NCBI GenBank assembly: GCA_965207595.1
Contig: CBDBMW010000011.1
Coordinates: 372,001-436,000 of the forward strand
Source of the DNA: JAGWAJ01 sp026707615
GTDB lineage: Bacteria > Acidobacteriota > Vicinamibacteria > Vicinamibacterales > UBA8438
DNA: 64,000 nt
Direction of reading: 5' to 3'
Position 1 is the stretch's first letter. Every line of letters begins with the position of its first letter. The notes beneath the pieces were generated by a model. The model was not told the origin of the DNA, ran no database searches, and worked only from the letters and a program-made list of their open reading frames with translations. Position numbers and translations under genes: made by a program. Positions 18,236-25,647 of the stretch are shown here, piece by piece.

Positions 18236-18903
18236 GCGCCCGGTTCGCCTCGGCTTCCTCCAGCCGGGCAATCGTGAGCGTCCCAGTGCCCGCGCGAGTC
18301 GCCGAGCCACTGCCGCACGTGCCCCGGCAGGTGCGGCCGGCCGTCGAGGGGGATGATGCGGAACTCGTGGACCATCTCGAAGAGGAGAAGCACGTGGTCC
18401 GGCGTCTGCGCGATATGGATGTTCTGGCTGTAGGGGCCGCCGAGACGCGGAATGCCGTAGGAGATGCAGCGCTCCTGCGGGCTGCGGCCCTCCGGCCCCT
18501 CGCTCGTCTGTCCCGGGCGGGCCCGGACGCGCGCCAGGCCGGCCTCGGAGTACGGGATGCGGCCGTTCGGGGGATCGACGATCATCGAGGTGCGCCCGTC
18601 CGACAGGCTGCGCTCCCACCAGACCACCCGGCGCGCCCCGACGCCCTCGGTCGACCGCTGCGCGGCGTTGATCTCGGCGATCTCGGCGTCGGTCAGCAAC
18701 TCCCGATCGCCCTGCTCCTCGGGGCGCTCGAGCGGCGTCGCCGTCCCGTGGCTCCAGATGCCGTTCAGATCCGGTGCGCCCCAAGGCGTGCGCGGCGACT
18801 CGGTCTGACCACGGGCGGTGGCCGGGATCCAGGCGGTCGCCGCGATCAGGACCAACGCGGCGACGGGGGCGATGCAGGATCGGGAGCTGTTCGAGTTGTC
18901 CAT
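18231..18903 (-). pseudogene. secreted DUF protein (paralogue of the 47.7-kb gene), internal deletion
   Basis: From the ATG at 18903 the protein has a signal peptide (SCIAPVAALVLIAATAWIPATARGQ), then TPWGAPDLNGIWS, IPYSEAGLARVRARPGQ, ERCISYGIPRLGGPYSQNIHIAQTPDHVLLLFEMVHEFRIIPLDGRPH and RQWLGDSRGHWD. In the paralogue at 47678-48676 the HW motif is followed by about 90 more residues ending in an ILAGARRLES tail. Here the homologous tail (IARLEEAEANRAR, then TAG at 18233-18231) follows at once but in another frame. A deletion of roughly 80-90 codons has therefore joined the two ends out of frame. The gene ends inside the arm of the adjacent MITE-like element. Confidence 0.8.
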
Positions 18904-19047
18904 GGATGTCCTCGTCCGGCATTCCGCGGCGTAGACACCACATTCGAGCGGCGGCGCAACCGCTGGACCCTCTTGCTCGTCGGTCGATCCTAGCCTGAAA
19001 CCGTCGCCTTGCGGTTCCGCTTTCCGCCCAACCAACCCTCGCCAGGA

Positions 19048-19074
19048 AGTCTACGCCGTTCTACGGCGCAGACT
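19048..19074. repeat. hairpin of dispersed-repeat core
   Basis: AGTCTACGCCGT (19048-19059) pairs with ACGGCGCAGACT (19063-19074) with one mismatch and a 3-base loop. Read on the minus strand from 19075 the following 80 bases align with the repeat at 2324-2420, so this is a full-length copy. It abuts the integrase relic. Confidence 0.75.
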
Positions 19075-19076
19075 CA

Positions 19077-19240
19077 TGGGTCGCCCAGTCGTCCATCAGT
19101 CGGCGGCTTCGGCGAAGGTAGGCACTCCCTGGACGCGGCGCTTGTCGGCGAGGGGGTCGCCGCCCGAGCGGGCCAGCATGCGGATGCGACCGGATTCCAC
19201 CGCATCTCCTGACCCCGCTCAGTCCGCGACCACGAACCAT
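19077..19240 (-). pseudogene. tyrosine integrase relic 1
   Basis: This stretch matches three separate parts of the intact minus-strand integrase at 28235-29437. The last codons (RLMDDW) are at 19081-19108. An N-proximal segment (ARSGGDPL...VQG.PTFAEAA) follows at once, at 19108-19180. Then comes the upstream region with CCGGATTCC and the CTCAGTCCGCGAC motif. Two internal deletions have removed most of the gene, including all catalytic residues. Confidence 0.8.
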
Positions 19241-19330
19241 AAACGCTTACATGTCAGCAGCTTACGGTCTCATCTGGACAACGTCGGACGCTTCTGGAAC
19301 CCTCATGGGTGTTAAGGCAGCGTGAGCCCG
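19213..19330. other. att-like element end (decayed copy)
   Basis: CTCAGTCCGCGACCACGAACCATAAACGCTTAC followed by about 65 bp ending AACACCC...AAGGCAGCGTGAG aligns over its whole length with 29497-29590, beyond the intact integrase. This marks the outer border of an older integration. The outer end reads GCTGCCTTAACA on the minus strand, like the GCTGCCTTGACA at the intact copy. Confidence 0.65.
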
Positions 19331-19497
19331 CGGATACCCGCAAATATCTGCAAAATATAGACTTGCTTTTGGCGCATGGGCCGTCGTTCCCCCGTTGATT
19401 ACCACTTTCCGGACTGGAACAGACGGAACCGTTGAAGCTCTTGTCGCACACTATCGGTAGAGCACACCGGCCTGCACGCCTCGCCGAGCGATGTTGA

Positions 19498-19840
19498 TCA
19501 CGCCATTTCTGTCACCGACCCCGGTGTCTCCTCCTCCAGCCCCGCAGTGATCATGATCGTGACCTCTTGCCCATGACAGTCGACGATTACGAAGGGAATC
19601 GTCTTGCCGTTCAGGTTCACTTGACCGGTTGCGCCGAACAGGTCCTTGCCGAGCAACTCACGGGGCTTGTGCCCTTCTCGGACCGTGAGCACCTTGACGC
19701 GGCGGTTGGGGCCAAACCGCGCGGGGAACCAGAAAGGCCCGTCTCCGACACCGATCTCGTCGGCCGGTCGATTGCCGGTCCGTTCATAGAACGTCTCGTC
19801 GCAGCCTCTTGGCAGCAGGATAATCCGTGCGCCCATCTTC
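19498..19840 (-). pseudogene. C-terminal fragment of an unrecognised protein
   Basis: About 114 codons reading GARIILLPRGCDETFYERTGNRPADEIGVGDGPFWFPARFGPNRRVKVLTVREGHKPRELLGKDLFG and ending in EVTIMITAGLEEETPGSVTEMA. The residue mix looks like a real globular protein, better than the plus-strand frame opposite it. I do not recognise the family and no start is visible. It runs head-on into the EcsC gene, so the junction near 19845 is probably a recombination point. Confidence 0.35.
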
Positions 19841-20487
19841 ACGACCCAGCCTGGGGTTTCGTGGCAGGACTTGGCGGCGTGCTCGTGTTGCCGGTGGCGA
19901 TTCCGGGTTCGTTGGCGGCATCTCTTGCGATTCAAGCCCCAATGTTGGCTGCGATCGCCGAGATCTACGGGCACGACTCCAAGGACAATCGAGTGCGGAC
20001 CGCGCTGTTGCTGTGCATGATTGGGAACGCATCGGAAGACGTAATGAAACAAGCCGGAGTCGCGGTAGCCGGGAAGGTGACCGTCGCCGCGTTGAAGAGG
20101 TTCCCGGCGGAGGGCTTGATCGCGATCAACAAGAGCGTCACCTTCAGACTCGTGACGAAGTTCGGCACGAAGGGGGTCGTGAACCTCGTGAAGTTCGTAC
20201 CACCCGTCGGCGGACTGGTTGGCCGCACGTTCGACGGGATGACCTGCTACGTGGCCGGGCAGGCGGCCGACCGCGTTTTCCGGCCGACACTTCCGCGGGA
20301 TGATCTCGAAGCCGGCGGCGACGCCGCCGTGACCGCTCTCGAGGCCCTCATCGATACAGCTGTAGCGCTCTCGGACTGCGGTGCTGCGCCCCGCGGGGAT
20401 TGCAGCCGGAGCGCGTTCGGACGCGCTGTCGCCGGCCGATCAGGAGGCGTGACCTCCGGTTTGCGACGCGTCGCGCGGACGATCTAG
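19567..20487 (+). CDS. EcsC family protein, possibly N-terminally replaced
   Basis: The part from about 19846 is clearly EcsC: GFVAGLGGVLVLPVAIPGSLAASLAIQAPMLAAIAEIYGHDSKDNRVRTALLLCMIGNASEDVMKQAGV, then TFRLVTKFGTKGVVNLVKFVPPVGGLVGRTFDGMTCYVAGQAADRVF. EcsC-family proteins are membrane-associated with hydrophobic helices; their function outside Bacillus is unclear. The first 90 codons of the open frame (from 19567) do not look like EcsC and lie opposite another coding-like sequence, so the real start is uncertain and the gene may be 5'-truncated. It lies just upstream of the interrupted osmC gene, in the segment between integrase relics 1 and 2. Confidence 0.7.
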   Translation: MPMTVDDYEGNRLAVQVHLTGCAEQVLAEQLTGLVPFSDREHLDAAVGAKPRGEPERPVSDTDLVGRSIAGPFIERLVAASWQQDNPCAHLHDPAWGFVAGLGGVLVLPVAIPGSLAASLAIQAPMLAAIAEIYGHDSKDNRVRTALLLCMIGNASEDVMKQAGVAVAGKVTVAALKRFPAEGLIAINKSVTFRLVTKFGTKGVVNLVKFVPPVGGLVGRTFDGMTCYVAGQAADRVFRPTLPRDDLEAGGDAAVTALEALIDTAVALSDCGAAPRGDCSRSAFGRAVAGRSGGVTSGLRRVARTI

Positions 20488-20594
20488 AGTCCTGTGCGCC
20501 TCGGCTTCTGCGCTCCGGTGCGCATCAACACGACACAGATTGACGACGTTCGGCACGGGCCGCGCGGGCCGCGCCCGGACCGCCAGGAGGACAC

Positions 20595-20607
20595 ATGGAC
20601 AGCAAAG
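20595..20607 (+). pseudogene. osmC: osmC, 5' stub cut by IS21-type insertion
   Basis: An AGGAGG-type ribosome site (CCAGGAGGACAC) precedes ATG GAC AGC AAA G. Then the insertion sequence begins. Joining 20595-20607 to 23256-23668 gives MDSKASAVWKGDV and so on, a complete 141-residue OsmC. The six bases GCAAAG (20602-20607) are repeated at 23250-23255. Confidence 0.88.
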
Positions 20608-20697
20608 TGTTCGGCGTCAACTATTTCTGCCGCTTGGCGTCAACCATTCCTGCCGGTTCCGGTCGTCGTGGATCGCGATCAACAACAACATTGATCC

Positions 20698-20816
20698 TGT
20701 GGATGGTGTGGGCGGCGCGGAGCGCCGTCCAAAGCGGGGTGGAAAACGCGCCGGCTCGACCGAGCATGCTGGCACGGCCTGCGGGCGCGTTTTCCATGCC
20801 GCTGGCACCATCCACA
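20698..20816. repeat. nested subterminal inverted repeats in the IS21 element
   Basis: TGTGGATGGTG (20698-20708) pairs perfectly with 20806-20816. Inside it GGAAAACGCGCC (20741-20752) pairs perfectly with 20784-20795. They lie between the left terminal repeat and the 3' end of istB. IS21-family elements often carry repeated transposase-binding sites near the ends, but a nested palindrome downstream of istB could equally act as a terminator. Confidence 0.75.
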
Positions 20817-20846
20817 GGTTGCCCGGATCGCGGACGGACCCCGCGC

Positions 20847-21659
20847 TCACGACGTCGACCGTCGGCGGGCTCGGGGCAACAACGGTCCGGGAGTCCGGCC
20901 ACGGGGTGCGGGTGCCGGCGGCGATTTCCGACGCGACCGGTCCGTGCGGTAGCTCGTCACGTCGAACTCGAGCACGACGGCGTGGTGCACCAGGCGGTCG
21001 ATCGCTGCGGCCGTCGCCATCTGGTCGCGGAAGATCCGGTCCCATTGGCTGAAGACCAGGTTGCTCGTCACCATCACCGAGCGGCGCTCGTAGCGCTCGG
21101 CGAGCAGCGTGAACAGCACCTCGGCCTCGTCCGGGCTCTGCTGCACGTAGCCGAGGTCGTCGAGCAGGATGACCTCGAACAGGTCGAGCTTGCGCAGCGC
21201 GCGGGGCAGGTCGAGGTCGCGTTTCGCGCCGAGCAGCTCCTGCACCAGCGCGTAGGCCGGGGCGCAGAGCACGCTGTGGCCGGCCTCGACCAGAGCATGC
21301 CCGACGGCGCACAACGCGTGACTCTTGCCCACGCCCGGCAGGCCAAAGGCGAGGACGTTGGTCGCCGTCTCGAGGAACGCCCCGGTGGCCAGCGTCTCAA
21401 GCTGCTGCACGACCGGCGCCGGCAACCGTCCGGTGTCGAGCGTCGCGAACGTCTTGCCGGGAGGCAGGCGGGCGCCGCGCCGCAAGCGGGCGATCCGGCG
21501 CTGACGGCGCGCTTCGGCCTCCGCCTCGAACACCTCGAGCAGCACCGGCATCGCCTCGGGGTGCCCGGCCTGCGTCAGCCGCGGCACGAGCTCCTCGGCC
21601 GCCGTCGTCAACCCGAACTGCGTCAGCAGCGTCGTCACCTGCGTGCTCGGCGCCGTCAT
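20847..21659 (-). CDS. istB: IS21 transposition helper ATPase IstB
   Basis: A 270-residue AAA+ ATPase. Walker A is GLPGVGKSH at about residue 105, Walker B is VILLDDLGYV at about 162, and sensor-type SNLVFSQW follows. IstB forms an ATP-dependent decamer on target DNA and stimulates the IstA transposase (known for IS21). The C-terminal 35 residues are basic and proline-rich, slightly longer than average. The start codon overlaps the istA stop (ATGA), the classic coupling in this family. ATG 21659 gives the N-terminal helical domain MTAPSTQVTTLLTQFGLTTAAEEL. Confidence 0.95.
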   Translation of the reverse strand: MTAPSTQVTTLLTQFGLTTAAEELVPRLTQAGHPEAMPVLLEVFEAEAEARRQRRIARLRRGARLPPGKTFATLDTGRLPAPVVQQLETLATGAFLETATNVLAFGLPGVGKSHALCAVGHALVEAGHSVLCAPAYALVQELLGAKRDLDLPRALRKLDLFEVILLDDLGYVQQSPDEAEVLFTLLAERYERRSVMVTSNLVFSQWDRIFRDQMATAAAIDRLVHHAVVLEFDVTSYRTDRSRRKSPPAPAPRGRTPGPLLPRARRRSTS

Positions 21660-23176
21660 CCGTGCAGACCTCCCGACAGCAGCGCGTCGTACTGCGACAG
21701 GTCCGGGCGCGGCACGTGCACCACAGGGACCGTCGGGACGGGCGGGCGGACCTGGGCCTGAACGCTGGCGTAGTCGCAGGGATCGCCGGCGTCGAGCCGG
21801 GCGCGAAGCGTCGCCTCGACCCGCCGCTCGCCGGTCGTCGCCGCCAGGTGCAGCAGGCGCACGTACTCGACGTCGGCCCGCTCGCCGTGCGTCCGACCGA
21901 GCGCGTCATACGCCGCCCGGAACACGAGCGACGGGAACAGCTCCTCCCGGAAGCGGTACCGCGCGAAGGCGCCCGGCTTCCGGACCAGGCTCCCGATGAT
22001 GTGGCGGTAGTCGATCCGGTGCTCTGCCGAGCCCCGCAACCGCGGCATGCTGCACAGCACCCGGCCGCCGTAGAGGACCTCGACCGTCGACGGATGCTGC
22101 CGCGCCTCGACCGTGTGACCGATCAGCCGCGACGGCACCGAGTAGATTCGCCCCCCGACCCGGATCGTGCTCCACTTCCGCACCACGCACCGGAACGTCG
22201 TGTACTCGGGGATCCGCGCCGACGGCAGCGGCCGCAGATACGGACGCTCCTCGGCCAGCCGCGGCGCCGCCCGGGCATTCCGCGTCTCGTCGACGACCGC
22301 ACGCGCGAACCGCAGGTACGCCGCCTCGTCGGCGAAGTCCCGGTCGCCCCGCAACAGCAACGCCTGATCGATGGCCGTTTTCGTCCGGAAGTGCGACTGC
22401 TCCGCGACGCCGTTCTCGTGCGGCTTCCCCGGTTGGATCCGCGACGAGCGCAGCCCGTAGTGGTCCAGCACCTCCCGGAACCGCACCGTCAACTGACGAC
22501 CGCCGCTGCGCCGCAGCTCGTGCGTCGCCGCCGACAGGTTGTCGTGCCGAAGCACCGCCGGCACCGCTCCCAGCGTCCACAGCGCGCCCTGCAGGCCCGC
22601 CACCAGCGCCTCGAACGTCTCGCTCCGCGCCAGCGACACATACGTCCACCGGCTGTAGCTCAGCACCCACTCGAACAGCAGGTGCGGGAACGCGACGTTC
22701 CCCAGCGTCACCCCGAGGTCGCTCGCGTCGCTGAAGTCGAACGCCGCTTCCCGGCCCGGAACCGCCACCTGCTCGAAGTACACCTCGCGATCGGGGCCGT
22801 ACTGAACCCGCCACTCGCGGACCCGCCGCTGCAGCGTCCGCAGCTGCCCTGGCTGAAACCGACCCGGATGACGCCCGCACAGCGCCCGGAACAGCGTCAG
22901 CACCTGCAGCCGGCCGTCCGTGTCGGCCACCAGCTGCGGCACGACCTCGGACTGCCACACGTTGGCGAACGGGTCCTCCCGCGTCCGCCACGTCCGCGGC
23001 GGCTTCACCGTCGACGGCAACGCCCCGCTCTGCCACTTCCGGGCCGCCCGCTCGCTCATCCCGGCTGCCGCCGCGGCCGCCGCCAGCGTCTTCCCTGCCA
23101 TCCGCTTCTCTCGCAACCGCCGAACCTGCGCGTCCGTGACCAACCCGTCCTCCACCAGGAAAACGGGCAGTGTCAC
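21656..23176 (-). CDS. istA: IS21 transposase IstA
   Basis: About 506 residues, a DDE transposase of the IS21 family. The N-terminal helix-turn-helix reads DAQVRRLREKRMAGKTLAAAAAAAGMSERAARKWQSG. The catalytic core has FDFSDASDLGVTL (first Asp), VLRHDNLSAATHEL (second Asp) and GKPHENGVAEQSHFRTK (Glu). A C-terminal beta-barrel and arginine-rich tail follow. The frame runs open past the IS end into osmC antisense, so the start must lie within the element. GTG at 23176 is the most upstream candidate that fits, although its ribosome site is weak. IstA binds the terminal repeats and carries out strand transfer. Confidence 0.92.
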   Translation of the reverse strand: MTLPVFLVEDGLVTDAQVRRLREKRMAGKTLAAAAAAAGMSERAARKWQSGALPSTVKPPRTWRTREDPFANVWQSEVVPQLVADTDGRLQVLTLFRALCGRHPGRFQPGQLRTLQRRVREWRVQYGPDREVYFEQVAVPGREAAFDFSDASDLGVTLGNVAFPHLLFEWVLSYSRWTYVSLARSETFEALVAGLQGALWTLGAVPAVLRHDNLSAATHELRRSGGRQLTVRFREVLDHYGLRSSRIQPGKPHENGVAEQSHFRTKTAIDQALLLRGDRDFADEAAYLRFARAVVDETRNARAAPRLAEERPYLRPLPSARIPEYTTFRCVVRKWSTIRVGGRIYSVPSRLIGHTVEARQHPSTVEVLYGGRVLCSMPRLRGSAEHRIDYRHIIGSLVRKPGAFARYRFREELFPSLVFRAAYDALGRTHGERADVEYVRLLHLAATTGERRVEATLRARLDAGDPCDYASVQAQVRPPVPTVPVVHVPRPDLSQYDALLSGGLHG

Positions 23177-23236
23177 ACGTCTCGCGGGCGCCTCCCGCGG
23201 AGGGCCGATCACCTCCTCGACGACCGGCAAAAGTAA

Positions 23237-23668
23237 TTGTCGTTGAACAGCAAAGCTTCTGCCGTCTGGAAGGGCGATGTGCGGGGCGGCAGCGGGACGA
23301 TATCGGCCGCGAGCGGCGTGCTCTCCGGCGCCGCGTACACGTTCGCGACGCGGTTCGAGGGGAGCGCCGGAACGAATCCGGAGGAGCTCGTCGCGGCGGC
23401 GCACGCGGGCTGCTTCTCGATGTCCCTGTCGCACTTCCTCGCGCTGGCGGGCCATACCCCCGACCACGTCGGCACGACGGTCACGGTGAGCCTCGAGCCG
23501 GTCGAGGGCGGCCTTGCGGTCACGAAGATCCACCTCGAGGTCTCGGCGAAGGTCCCGGGCATCGATCAGGCCGGATTCGACAAGGCGGCGAACGACGCCA
23601 AGGCCTGGTGCCCGATCTCGAAGCTGATGAACGCCGAGATCTCCATGAGCGCGATGCTGGAAGGGTAG
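23237..23668 (+). CDS. osmC: OsmC family peroxiredoxin, 3' part with IS-supplied start
   Basis: Residues ASAVWKGDVRGGSGTISAASGVLSGAAYTFATRFEG, then PEELVAAAHAGCFSMSLSHFLA with the first redox Cys and NDAKAWCPISKLMNAEISM with the second, identify an OsmC-type organic hydroperoxide reductase, about 141 residues when intact. The native first four codons lie at 20595. The IS21 insertion happens to provide an in-frame TTG at 23237 (giving MSLNSKASAVW), so a near-full-length protein could still be made if transcription reads out of the element. There is no good ribosome site before that TTG. Both catalytic cysteines are retained. Confidence 0.88.
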   Translation: MSLNSKASAVWKGDVRGGSGTISAASGVLSGAAYTFATRFEGSAGTNPEELVAAAHAGCFSMSLSHFLALAGHTPDHVGTTVTVSLEPVEGGLAVTKIHLEVSAKVPGIDQAGFDKAANDAKAWCPISKLMNAEISMSAMLEG

Positions 23669-23789
23669 GCGGGGTCGGACGGGGCGCTGCGCTCCCTGGG
23701 GGAGGCCGGCGGCCCCCGTCCTTTCTTCCGTCGTTGGCCGCCAGAAATCCCAGCGCCGTAGACCGGTGGCGGTGTGTGGGACGTCCGAT

Positions 23790-24322
23790 CTTGTGGTACT
23801 GGAGCATCTTCGGCATCGACGGCGAGATCGCCCTCCCGCTCCGCATCGGGAACACGAGCGTCCCGTCGCCGAGCGACCGCGCCGCGTCGAGGATCTCCAG
23901 CGCCCTCCCGCAGAGCGGGACCCGGTGCTCGCACTTCGCCTTCATCCGCAGGGCCGGGACGGTCCACACGTGACCGGCCGTGTCCATCTCGTCCCACATG
24001 GTGAGCCTGACCTCCGCCGACCGCGCGGCCGTCAACACGAGGAACTCGAACGCGAGGACCTGCCGGGCAGCTTCGGTGAACGTCGGAACGCCCTGGACGC
24101 GCCGTTTCTCCGAGAAGGATCGCCGCCGGACCGGGCCGGCATGCGGTTGGCGAGGGCCTGGTCGCGGGCCTTGGCGAGCGGGGCGAGCGCGGCGGCGCCG
24201 AGACCGAGTTCGCGGCGCCGGCCGCGGATGACGAGCCGCTGGACCCAGCTTCGGGTCCCGGTCGGCTGGACGAAGAGATAGCCGTTGCCGTCGGCGTGGC
24301 GTTCTGGCGGCGCGGAGCGGAC
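23790..24322 (-). pseudogene. tyrosine integrase relic 2
   Basis: Reading from 24322 leftward: RHADGNGYLFVQPTGTRSWVQRLVIRGRRRELGLGAAALAPLAKARDQALANRM, then a frameshift in the GGDP(S)EKRR segment. GVPTFTEAARQVL is then joined directly to AFEFLVLTAARSAEVRLTMWDEMD. About 130 codons are missing between. It continues to ISPSMPKMLQYHKI and stops matching before the HGFRSSFRDWA catalytic box. The sequence is close to the intact integrase at 28235-29437. The first catalytic Arg (TAAR) survives; the His-Arg-Tyr part is lost, and so is the region upstream of the start. Confidence 0.85.
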
Positions 24323-24546
24323 GCTACTTTTTTGTCGCGCGACACCTGTCGGCTCGCACGGGATCGCCGGGACAGAACGGGTCTCTGTGGGTCCCAGGTG
24401 GACTCATCCGGACAGAACCTACCCAGAACTGGACTAAAGTGGACAAAGTATTGATAGGTATAGAGTTACGCTGTTCTGTGGTAGGCTCGAATCCAGGTTG
24501 GTCGCGACGGAATCGCGGCAGTCCACCTCATCAAGGAGAGCATCAG

Positions 24547-24792
24547 ATGACGACGAACCGACAGTCCGCGCCACAGCCCAGCACGGCTGGCGCCATGCCG
24601 AAACTCCTGACGCTGCGCGACGTGACGGCGGCGACCGCCCTGTCCCGCTCGGCGGTCTACGCGATGATGGCCGAGTCCCGCTTCCCGAAGCCGATCCGCA
24701 TCGGCAGCCGGGCGGTCCGCTGGGTCGAGCAGGAAGTGCTCGACTTCATCGCCAGCCGTCCCCGCGGCGGCTCTGAACGCCCCGCCGCGTAG
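24547..24792 (+). CDS. AlpA-like helix-turn-helix regulator
   Basis: An 81-residue protein with a MerR/AlpA-type (HTH_17) fold: LLTLRDVTAATALSRSAVYAMMAESRFPKPIRIGSRAVRWVEQEVLDFIASRP. AAGGAG precedes the ATG at 24547 by 8 bases. Small AlpA proteins accompany P4-type integrases and act as excisionase or activator. Here it is the first gene of the unit that ends with the intact integrase, which fits that role. Two copies of GGACAGAAC-type sequence lie upstream (about 24370 and 24410) and may be operators. Confidence 0.88.
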   Translation: MTTNRQSAPQPSTAGAMPKLLTLRDVTAATALSRSAVYAMMAESRFPKPIRIGSRAVRWVEQEVLDFIASRPRGGSERPAA

Positions 24793-25121
24793 CCCGGACG
24801 GTCCCGGCTCACACCGATCCGCTCGCCCTCGACTTCCGGAAGCGACGGCGAGAGCTGGCCGACAGCGTGACCGAGGAAACTGAACGACTTCGAGCCCGAA
24901 CCAAGGACCACGCCAGCGCTCGGAACCAGGACCACCTCGATGCATCGCACGAGAGCAACGGCATCGAACGAGACGTGGACCAACCGAGGACCATGAGATC
25001 CGACCCAACCCCATCGAGCCGCCAGATCCCAACGACCGCGGCCGATGACGACGCGGAACCTCAATCAGAGCAAACGCCGCCGCACGTGACGATCCGAAGT
25101 AACGCAGCAGATCCGAGATGA
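24793..25121 (+). other. gap with a possible small ORF
   Basis: A plus-strand frame from GTG 24867 to 25121 would encode an 84-residue hydrophilic, Asp/Glu/Arg-rich peptide (begins VTEETERLRARTKDHASARNQDH). No homologue is recognised and the ribosome site is poor. Otherwise the 330 bases between the AlpA-like gene and the oriT-like region hold nothing I can identify. Confidence 0.25.
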
Positions 25122-25141
25122 GCAGCCGACGACGAAGACAG

Positions 25142-25299
25142 CCACCACCGGGAAACAGCTCCTGGTGGTGGTCTACGGCTGATGAGCCAGCCGACCCGAT
25201 GTGCTACATCGGGCTGGCGAGGGGGCGCTGCGCTCCCCCTTCGAACCCCCGGCTTCCCGCGGCCCTGCCGGGCTGGCGGGCGGGGGGCACCGCCCCCCG
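25142..25299. other. candidate oriT region, palindrome cluster upstream of mobC
   Basis: Four inverted repeats lie in 158 bp. CCACCACC/GGTGGTGG at 25142-25149 and 25164-25171. CCCGATGT/ACATCGGG at 25195-25202 and 25206-25213, with a 3-base loop. AGGGGG/CCCCCT at about 25220-25240. CGGGGGGC/GCCCCCCG at 25281-25288 and 25292-25299. The position directly upstream of mobC-mobA is where ColE1-type oriT lies. The nic site cannot be placed by eye. Confidence 0.5.
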
Positions 25300-25319
25300 T
25301 TTCCGACGACGGTGCGCCG

Positions 25320-25640
25320 ATGCCTGACCGCCGCACAGCCGTTGTCCGCGCCCGCGTGTTGCCGTCTGAGCACGCCGCCTGGCAGGCGAAGGCGGCGGCG
25401 GCCGGCGTCTCGCCGTCCGACTTGCTGCGGCAGGCGATGGCGCGGACGCGCACCTGGACCGCGCGGGCGGTCGCCGTCGAGCGCGAGCGCACCCGGCAGG
25501 TCGCCCGCATCGGCAACAACCTGAACCAGATCGCGCGCTGGGCGAACACGCACGCCGAGACGGCCGAGGCCATCGAGGTCATCGCCCACTTGGTCGCCAT
25601 CGAGCGGGCGGTCGTGCGGCTGGCCCGCTTCGGAGACTAG
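25320..25640 (+). CDS. mobC: MobC-like relaxosome protein
   Basis: A 106-residue basic protein. The N-terminal RTAVVRARVLPSEHAAWQAKAAAAGVSPSDLLRQAM looks like a ribbon-helix-helix. The RIGNNLNQIARWANTH block is the hallmark of the bacterial mobilisation MobC family (ColE1 MbeC, RSF1010 MobC). The family helps the relaxase melt and nick oriT. It ends 7 bases before the relaxase start, so the two are co-transcribed. The ATG at 25320 leaves the palindrome cluster upstream outside the gene. Confidence 0.9.
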   Translation: MPDRRTAVVRARVLPSEHAAWQAKAAAAGVSPSDLLRQAMARTRTWTARAVAVERERTRQVARIGNNLNQIARWANTHAETAEAIEVIAHLVAIERAVVRLARFGD

Positions 25641-25647
25641 CGGCCCG

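Larger units (their letters stand above)
20608..23249 (-). mobile_element. complete IS21-family insertion sequence, 2642 bp
   Basis: The left end reads TGTTCGGCGTCAACTATTTC and the right end, reverse-complemented, TGTTCAACGACAATTACTTT. Both continue TGCCG, so the terminal inverted repeats are about 25 bp with six mismatches and have the TG...CA ends usual in IS21. A perfect 6-bp target duplication, GCAAAG, flanks it. It encodes istA and istB with a 4-base overlap. Subterminal palindromes are present near the left end. The target gene is osmC. All parts look intact, so the element may still be active. Confidence 0.95.

Noticed and set aside
24470..24520. tRNA T-arm-like GGCTCGAATCCAGG near the AlpA-like gene
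   Set aside because: The flanking bases cannot form the T stem and no acceptor, D or anticodon arm is present.
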